The notes beneath the pieces were generated by a model. It was given only the letters and a program-made list of their open reading frames with translations, was not told the origin of the DNA and did not search any database. 15,843 nt of DNA from CAYOHP01 sp964403795 [NCBI: uncultured bacterium] (GTDB taxonomy: Bacteria; Muiribacteriota; UBA6191; CAZXTJ01). Location of the stretch: contig CAYOHP010000148.1 in the NCBI GenBank assembly GCA_964403795.1, positions 1 through 15,843 of the forward strand, read 5' to 3'. The first letter of the stretch is position 1. Each line of letters opens with the position of its first letter. Below are positions 1-5,154 of this stretch, piece by piece. Both the position numbers and the translations under genes were made by a program.

Positions 1-56
1 TCATCACCACCACCTTCAAGCACCTGATGACCGGCAGTTCCAAGCTGCCGAAGTAA
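1..56 (+). CDS. C-terminal fragment of an unrecognised protein
   Basis: The first complete codon is at base 3, and the frame reads ITTTFKHLMTGSSKLPK followed by TAA at 54-56. Sixteen of the 17 sense codons end in G or C, as in the sure genes of this window, whereas frame 1 hits a stop at once and frame 2 has poor third-position GC. The visible tail is short and basic, with three lysines in the last 12 residues. I do not recognise the family. It converges on the minus-strand gene that ends at 130, so the two are not co-transcribed. Confidence 0.5.
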   Translation, partial: ITTTFKHLMTGSSKLPK

Positions 57-100
57 GCGCAGGGAGTCCCGCTCGGGGCGTCGGTGGACAGCCGAGGGCT

Positions 101-114
101 CGGGCCGTGGCCCG
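101..114. terminator. weak hairpin between convergent genes
   Basis: The 73-bp spacer 57-129 separates two converging stop codons. It contains the perfect inverted repeat CGGGCC-GT-GGCCCG, which would fold as a five-pair GC stem with a four-base loop. GGGGCG at 75-80 can also pair with CGCCCC at 113-118. There is no T-tract on either strand, so this is not a canonical intrinsic terminator. Its position is the only other support. Confidence 0.25.
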
Positions 115-129
115 CCCCGCCGACACCTG

Positions 130-2094
130 CTACGACAGGTAGCTCTCGGCCTGCTCGATGATGTCGCGCAGGAAGTCGATCAGCTCGCCGACCTTGCGGA
201 GCGCCCCGTTGGCCTCGTCCCGAGCCGGGGAGTCGGGATCGGTCTTGCCGTAGAGCCGCTCCAGGTAGCCCCGGATCTCGACCGCGAAGTCCTGCACATC
301 GGTGATGTTGCCGGCTACCGCGGCGCCCAGCCGGGCCAGCGGGCCTTCGTCGGAACTGGCCGGGGCCGGAGGCAGGACCGTCCCCCCTCCCGATTCGAGG
401 CTGGCGATCGAGAGCAGGACCAGCTCCCGGGGACCGAAGGGCACCTTGGTGCCGATCGCCCGCACCCGGCTCCCGTCCGGCAGCCCGACCTCGGTGGGCC
501 CGGCCCGTCCCGAGGCCATGGCCTCGGCGAAGACCGGCCGCAGGGCCGCGAACCCGGGGCTCGCATCCACGTGGCTCCCCAGGAGCTCGGAGAGGTTCGA
601 TCCCAGGAGGCGCGCCGCCGGCTCGTTCCCGAGGGTCACCACCCCCGAGGTGTCGACGGTGAGGATGCCCGCCAGCACGTTCTCGATCAACGAGCGCTGG
701 TACTCGACCAGGGCATGGATCTTCTTCCGCTCGGTGGGCAGGGTGGTCTTCAGCTCCTCGAGCTCGAGCTCGAGCTGCTTGCGACGGGTCCGCTCCTCCT
801 CGATCGAGCGGGCCGAGCCGGTGGCCAGCTCGTGCTTCTCGTCCAGCAGCTTCTTGCGCTCCTGGACCAGGACCCGCACCTCGTTGAAGCGCTTGCGGAC
901 CTCGTTCTCGATCTTCTTCTGGAGATCGTCCCTGGCCTTGGCCGCCTTCTCGGCTTCCCGCTGGGCCTCCTCCAGGCTGGTCCGCAGCGCCTTGAAGGCC
1001 GAGGCGTCGTCCTGGGCGGAGGCCTGCAGGCCCTCCCTCTCGCGCTCGAGATCCGCGACCCGGCGTTCGAGCACCTCGATCTCCCCGCCCAGGGTGCGGA
1101 TCCGCTCCTCGTAGGCGGTCCGGACCGAGGTCCCGTCCCGGGACAGGATCTCGATCTGCTGGCGGTGCACCTCGCTGGCCCGGGCGAACTCGCCCAGCGC
1201 TGCCTGCACTTCGGCATGCAGGGCATCCCGGCTCCGGCGCTCGTCCTCCGCCACCGACGAGAACATCCGCCGCACTTCTTCGAGCTCGGAGGTCCGGAGC
1301 GACGCCAGCCGCTCGAACTCCTGGCGGCTCCCCGCCTCGAGCCGCTCCAGTTCCTCCCGCAGGGCCCGCTCCCGCTCCTCGCCCCGGCGCCTCAGTTCGG
1401 CCTCGGTGTCGAGCGCCCCCGAGAGGTCCTCCCGCAGCCGGGCGATCTCGGCTTCCTTCTTCCGGACCAGGCCCTTCAGGCTCTCGACCTTGGCCTCGAT
1501 GCCCTCGACCCGGGCCCGCTCCAGCTCGGCGGCCTTGGCCCGGCGTCGAGCGGCCTCCAGCTCGGCGTGGAGTTCGGCGATCCCGGGGTCGTCCGGGCGC
1601 GGCGCGGCGGCCCGAGGCTTGCCTGCTGCGCCGGGCGCGGGGATTGCCGGGGGCGGCACCGGCTCCTCGGCCTCCGCCTGGACGTCGGGGGCCTCGTCCC
1701 CGCCTTCCCCCGCTTCGAGTTCGCGACGGAGCTCGACCCGTTCCAGCGCCTGGGACACCGAGAGCGCCAGCCTGGTCATGCTGAAGGGACGGACCAGGAT
1801 GTCCCCGGCCCCCGCCTCCCGCAGGCGATCGGACTCCCCGGAATCCGGACGTTCCCCCACCACCGCCAGGACCTCGCCGGCCCCCGCCTCCCGCAGCCGG
1901 GTGACCGTCTCGACCCCGGACTCGCCGGGCGAGGTCAGGTCGGCGAGCACCAGGTCGAAGGTGCGATCCTCCAGCGCCGCGATGCCCGAATCGGTCTCCT
2001 GGAGGACGACCACCGCATGGCCCTCCTCCTCGAGGCTGGCGCGGTAGAGCTCGAGATTCGAGCCCCCTTCGCCGCACATGAGCACCCTGCCCAA
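130..2094 (-). CDS. receiver / coiled-coil / PAS protein with DHp-like remnant (654 aa)
   Basis: Probable cytoplasmic signalling or scaffold protein; no signal peptide or membrane segment is visible. Residues 1-125 form a receiver-like domain. The phosphoacceptor position is kept (D52 in LVLADLTSPG), but the acidic pair after strand 1 is reduced to G8-E9 and the conserved lysine before Pro is R102. A Pro/Ala linker (about 134-170) leads to a long coiled coil (about 172-460), then a PAS-like domain (about 463-568). The last segment (586-653) resembles a histidine-kinase DHp hairpin, with VAGNI (593-597) where VAHEI is expected, so Gly595 replaces the histidine. No HATPase domain follows. The start is TTG at 2094, six bases after a strong Shine-Dalgarno. 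It is the last gene of the run, 16 bp after the M16 partner, and shares its domain order with the 5146-7911 gene. It is not an active kinase by sequence; scaffold or sensor is inference. Confidence 0.92.
   Translation of the reverse strand: MGRVLMCGEGGSNLELYRASLEEEGHAVVVLQETDSGIAALEDRTFDLVLADLTSPGESGVETVTRLREAGAGEVLAVVGERPDSGESDRLREAGAGDILVRPFSMTRLALSVSQALERVELRRELEAGEGGDEAPDVQAEAEEPVPPPAIPAPGAAGKPRAAAPRPDDPGIAELHAELEAARRRAKAAELERARVEGIEAKVESLKGLVRKKEAEIARLREDLSGALDTEAELRRRGEERERALREELERLEAGSRQEFERLASLRTSELEEVRRMFSSVAEDERRSRDALHAEVQAALGEFARASEVHRQQIEILSRDGTSVRTAYEERIRTLGGEIEVLERRVADLEREREGLQASAQDDASAFKALRTSLEEAQREAEKAAKARDDLQKKIENEVRKRFNEVRVLVQERKKLLDEKHELATGSARSIEEERTRRKQLELELEELKTTLPTERKKIHALVEYQRSLIENVLAGILTVDTSGVVTLGNEPAARLLGSNLSELLGSHVDASPGFAALRPVFAEAMASGRAGPTEVGLPDGSRVRAIGTKVPFGPRELVLLSIASLESGGGTVLPPAPASSDEGPLARLGAAVAGNITDVQDFAVEIRGYLERLYGKTDPDSPARDEANGALRKVGELIDFLRDIIEQAESYLS
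757..776. repeat. (CTCGAG)3 short tandem repeat inside a coding region
   Basis: Three perfect copies of a 6-bp unit plus two bases lie inside the coiled-coil part of the 654-residue protein and encode alternating Glu and Leu (around residues 441-446). Because the unit is six bases, copy-number change would keep the frame and alter coiled-coil length by two residues per unit. Chance from Glu/Leu-rich coding with a GAG/CTC codon preference is the simplest explanation. Confidence 0.6.
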
Positions 2095-2100
2095 CGCCGG

Positions 2101-2108
2101 ACCTCCCC
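2101..2108 (-). promoter_or_regulatory. Shine-Dalgarno deciding a TTG start
   Basis: On the minus strand GGGGAGGT lies six bases before TTG at 2094-2092. The in-frame alternatives, GTG at V4 and ATG at M6, are farther away and would cut into the first beta strand of the receiver domain. This favours the TTG. Confidence 0.65.
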
Positions 2109-2110
2109 GA

Positions 2111-3553
2111 TCATTCGTCCTTCGGAAGCGCGACCCGGGTCACCGACCCGAGCCGTTCGAGACCGGGACCGATCTTGGCCGGATCGCCGACCACCAGGAC
2201 GGTCAGGTCGGCGGGGCGGAGGTGCTTCCGGGCACAACGGACCACGTCCTCCACGCGAACCTCCGCGATCTTCCTCGGGTACTCCTCCAAGTAATCGGCA
2301 GGATAGCCATGGAATTCGTGCTCTACCCGCGTCGAGACGAGCTGGGCCCCCGACTCGAACTCGAAGATCCACTGGTTGAGCAGGGTCTGCTTGGCCTCGT
2401 CGAGCTCCTTGTCGGTGATGTCGCCCTTGCCCATCCCGGCGATGATGTCCCGCATCAGCTCCGAGACCTCGAGGGTGGAGGCCGCCTTGGTCTGGGCCAC
2501 CGCGATGAACGGCCCGGGACCCCCGCCCTCGAACAGGCCCGACCCCACCGAATAGGCGAGCCCGCGATTGGAGCGGATCTCGATCCCCATCCGGGAGGTG
2601 AAGGTCCCCATCCCCAGGATCCGGTTCATCACCAGACAGGCGTGGTAGTCGGGGTGCAGCCGGGGCAGGCCCAGGTGGCCCATCCGGATGGTGGTCTGGG
2701 CCAGGTCCTTCTCGACCAGCCAGACCCCGGGACTGGCGGCGGCCTTGGTGGGCGCCGGCTTGGCGGCCCGGGTACCCGGCTTCCAGCCGTCGAACAGGGT
2801 CTCGATCCGGTCGGCCAGCGCGGCGGCGTCGAAGTCGCCCGCCAGCCCGATCACCAGGTCCTTGGGGTGGTAGTGGCTCCGGTGGAAGGCGACCACATCG
2901 TCCCGGGTGATGGCCTTCACGTTCCCCGGCCGGGGCGATCGTCCCCAGACCGACTCGAGCCCGTAGATCACCTTGTAGAGCTCGCGCCGGGCGATGGGCC
3001 CGGGTTCGTCGTTCTCCCGGCGGATCGCTTCCAGGGCCTTGGCCCTCTCGATCTCGAGCCGCTGGGGGTCGAAGCGGGGCTCGACCAGCACCGCCCGGAG
3101 CACCTCGAGCAGCAGGTCGAGGTCGCGGGACAGGGCCCGCCCCGAGAAGCTGGTCGACTCGCGGCCGGCGGAGAGTTCGAAGCTCGCCGCCACGTTCTCC
3201 AGCGCAGCATCGAGTTCCGCCGGCGCGTACCGTCCGGCCCCGCCGGCCCGGGCCGCCCGGGCGGTGAGGGCTGCCAGGCCGAGCTTGGCGGGCGGGTCCA
3301 GGGAATCGCCTGCCCCGAAGGTGCCTCCGAGCTGCACCAGGGGCAGCTCCCGGGATTCGACGAGCAGCAGGGTGATGCCCTGGCGGGTCACCTTGCGGAG
3401 CGGTCGGGCGGGTTCGAAGGTCAGGGCCGGAAAGGACAGGCTGCGCGGGTGCAGCGGGCCCGCCGGCAGGGGCGCGCCCGGGTCGGCCCGGAGCCCGGGG
3501 CAGGCTGCCAGGGCCAGGGAGAGCATCACGGAGTGGCGAGTCCTCGAGTCCAT
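2111..3553 (-). CDS. M16-family peptidase homologue, zinc-site-less partner, predicted lipoprotein (480 aa)
   Basis: Non-catalytic half of a two-subunit M16 (pitrilysin/insulinase-type) protease. Where the catalytic chain has GLAHLFEHM, this one reads GLAALTARA (residues 92-100), so the ligands and catalytic Glu become A95, A98 and R99 and the metal site is gone. It keeps the second-half signature TSRMGIEIRSNRGLAYSV (near residues 318-340); in two-chain M16 proteases the partner uses the Arg/Tyr region for substrate binding. The N-terminus is a short signal peptide with lipobox LALAAC, giving a predicted lipidated Cys18, so the protein would be anchored on the periplasmic face of a membrane. 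ATG at 3553 follows the upstream stop by one base (TGA-G-ATG), with GGGAGG just upstream. This predicts translational coupling and a 1:1 heterodimer with the 3555-5081 product. Family assignment is firm; substrate unknown. Confidence 0.95.
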   Translation of the reverse strand: MDSRTRHSVMLSLALAACPGLRADPGAPLPAGPLHPRSLSFPALTFEPARPLRKVTRQGITLLLVESRELPLVQLGGTFGAGDSLDPPAKLGLAALTARAARAGGAGRYAPAELDAALENVAASFELSAGRESTSFSGRALSRDLDLLLEVLRAVLVEPRFDPQRLEIERAKALEAIRRENDEPGPIARRELYKVIYGLESVWGRSPRPGNVKAITRDDVVAFHRSHYHPKDLVIGLAGDFDAAALADRIETLFDGWKPGTRAAKPAPTKAAASPGVWLVEKDLAQTTIRMGHLGLPRLHPDYHACLVMNRILGMGTFTSRMGIEIRSNRGLAYSVGSGLFEGGGPGPFIAVAQTKAASTLEVSELMRDIIAGMGKGDITDKELDEAKQTLLNQWIFEFESGAQLVSTRVEHEFHGYPADYLEEYPRKIAEVRVEDVVRCARKHLRPADLTVLVVGDPAKIGPGLERLGSVTRVALPKDE

Positions 3554-3554
3554 C

Positions 3555-5081
3555 TCACTCGCCTCCCTTCGCAGCGCCTTCGGCCGGCGGCTTCTTGACC
3601 AGCCAGCCGACGGTGCGGGCCTCGGGCCGCAGGTACTTCTGGACCGCGGCGCGGACCCGTTCGGGGGTCACCTTCCCGAGTTCGTCCAAGTACTCGATCA
3701 CCGACTTCCAGCTCCCGGTCAAAAGCTGGAACCGGGTGAGCACGTCGGCCATCCCCTGGTTCGAATCCAGGCTCCAGAGGAACTCGGCCTCGGTCTGGCG
3801 CACCACCTTGGCGATCTCGGCGGGATCGACCAGGTCGCGGCGGAGCACCGCCAGCTCCTCCTCGATCCCCGCTTCCATGGCCTCCAGGGTGTGTCCCGCC
3901 AGCGGGGTCGCCGAGATCACGAAGACGTTGGGGTACCTGGTCCCGGGCACGGTGTAGGACCAGACGCCCTGGGCCTTCCTCGTCTCCACCAGGCGGCGGT
4001 AGAGCCGCGAGGTGCGGCCCTCGGCCAGGAGCTTCTCCAACACCTCGAAGACGTAGGCGTCGGGATGGGGCAAGGTCGGCTTGTGCCAGCCCACCATCAT
4101 GTCGGGATTGGCGTCGAAGGCCACGGTGACCCGGCGCTCGCCGACCTGTTCCGGCTCCTGGGTGCGGGGCCGCTGGATCGTGCCCTTGTTCGAGAGCCGT
4201 CCGAAATAGCGTTTCGCCCAGCGCTTGGCGGCGGCCACGTCGAAACGGCCCACCAGCGCGGCCACCGAATTCCGCGGGCTGTAATAGGCGTCGTAGAACT
4301 CCTGCGCTTCCTTCATGGTGACGGTCTTGATGTCCGACGACCAGCCCACGGTCGGGAACCGGTAGGGGTGGGCGCTGAAGGCGGTGGCCACGAACTGCTC
4401 GTAGAGCTTGCCCCCGGGGTCGTCGTCGGTGCGCATCCGGCGCTCCTCCTGGACCACGTCGCGCTCCGAGTAGAACTCGCGCATCACCGGGTTCAGCAGC
4501 CGCTCGCTCTCCATCAGCATCCAGAGCTCGAGCTTGTTGGCCGGTAGCGAGAGGAAATAGGTGGTGAAGTCCTTGGAGGTGGTGGCGTTCAACGAATCGC
4601 CGCCGTTCTGGGTGTAGACCATGGTGAACTCGTCCTTCACCACGTACTTCTTGTGCAGCTCCTGGAGGGCCTTCAGCTGGGCCTTCATCACCTCGACCCG
4701 GCGCTCGTCGGCGAGGATGCCCTTGGCCTCCTCGGCCGAGAGATCCCGGGCCCGCCGGTCGATCTCCTCGAGCACCAGCTTCTCGCCCTGGTGGTCCTTG
4801 GTCCCGATCACCGGCGTGCCCTTGAACGCCATGTGTTCGAAGAGGTGGGCCAACCCGGTGATCCCCGGGACCTCGTCGACGCCGCCCACGTGGAACCGGA
4901 TCAGGCCGTGGAAGACCGGGGCGTCCCCCCGGGGCACGAACAGGAAGCGCATCCCGTTCTCGAGCACCATCTCCTCGACCCGACCCGCCAACCCCTCCAA
5001 GGCACTGCCGGGTCTGGCACCCGGCACCAGGAGCAGAGCGCCGAGGGCCGCAAGCAGGGCTGATCGCCGCCGATTGGCCAT
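3555..5081 (-). CDS. M16-family zinc metallopeptidase, catalytic subunit (508 aa)
   Basis: Exported zinc endopeptidase of the pitrilysin/insulinase family. From the ATG at 5081, a signal peptide (basic MANRRR, hydrophobic ALLAALGALLLV, likely cleavage after GSA at residue 27) is followed by the inverted zinc motif HLFEH at 79-83, in which the two His bind zinc and Glu82 is the catalytic base. NATTS at 165-169 and ERDVVQEER at 206-214 follow; Glu206 is the probable third zinc ligand. The HxxEH-to-Glu distance is about 45 residues longer than the roughly 76 usual in the family, owing to a charged helical insertion (about 95-150). The second-half TSRLYRRL motif is present. GTG at 5093 is an in-frame alternative start, but its GGAGG is only three bases away; GGTGGG is seven bases before the ATG. 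It pairs with the zinc-less lipoprotein encoded next. The substrate is unknown; an exported or outer-membrane protein, perhaps the operon's Ig protein, is inference. Confidence 0.95.
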   Translation of the reverse strand: MANRRRSALLAALGALLLVPGARPGSALEGLAGRVEEMVLENGMRFLFVPRGDAPVFHGLIRFHVGGVDEVPGITGLAHLFEHMAFKGTPVIGTKDHQGEKLVLEEIDRRARDLSAEEAKGILADERRVEVMKAQLKALQELHKKYVVKDEFTMVYTQNGGDSLNATTSKDFTTYFLSLPANKLELWMLMESERLLNPVMREFYSERDVVQEERRMRTDDDPGGKLYEQFVATAFSAHPYRFPTVGWSSDIKTVTMKEAQEFYDAYYSPRNSVAALVGRFDVAAAKRWAKRYFGRLSNKGTIQRPRTQEPEQVGERRVTVAFDANPDMMVGWHKPTLPHPDAYVFEVLEKLLAEGRTSRLYRRLVETRKAQGVWSYTVPGTRYPNVFVISATPLAGHTLEAMEAGIEEELAVLRRDLVDPAEIAKVVRQTEAEFLWSLDSNQGMADVLTRFQLLTGSWKSVIEYLDELGKVTPERVRAAVQKYLRPEARTVGWLVKKPPAEGAAKGGE

Positions 5082-5097
5082 GCGGAATCCCACCTTC

Positions 5098-5111
5098 CTC
5101 CCGATCGGGAG
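5098..5111 (-). promoter_or_regulatory. 14-bp perfect palindrome over the M16 Shine-Dalgarno
   Basis: CTCCCGATCGGGAG is a perfect palindrome just upstream of the catalytic M16 gene. On the mRNA its right arm supplies most of the GGGAGG Shine-Dalgarno, so a CTCCC/GGGAG stem with a GATC loop would occlude that site. It could also be an operator in DNA. The function is inferred from position only. Confidence 0.4.
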
Positions 5112-5117
5112 CCGGGT

Positions 5118-5135
5118 GCACCGTACCAGAGGTGC
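5118..5135 (-). repeat. inverted repeat in the 64-bp intercistronic spacer
   Basis: GCACC, eight bases, GGTGC. It would form a five-pair hairpin in the operon mRNA between the 921-residue protein gene and the M16 pair. It sits between two other dyads (5098-5111 and 5135-5154). No T-tract follows. Confidence 0.4.
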
Positions 5136-5154
5136 CGGCCGGGCTTCAGGCCGG
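5135..5154 (-). repeat. GC-only inverted repeat spanning a stop codon
   Basis: CCGGCC and GGCCGG flank eight bases. On the mRNA the TGA stop of the 921-residue protein lies in the loop of this six-pair stem. It may be an RNA stability or weak attenuation element. There is no T-tract, so it is not a canonical terminator. Confidence 0.4.

Noticed and set aside
130-2094. Calling the 654-residue protein a hybrid histidine kinase
   Set aside because: The DHp-like tail has Gly in place of His and there is no HATPase domain or room for one before the stop codon.
571-2379. 602-codon plus-strand open frame opposite the 654-residue protein
   Set aside because: Leu/Gly/Pro-rich shadow of a Glu/Arg-rich coiled coil; the minus strand has a strong ribosome site and clear receiver and PAS patterns.
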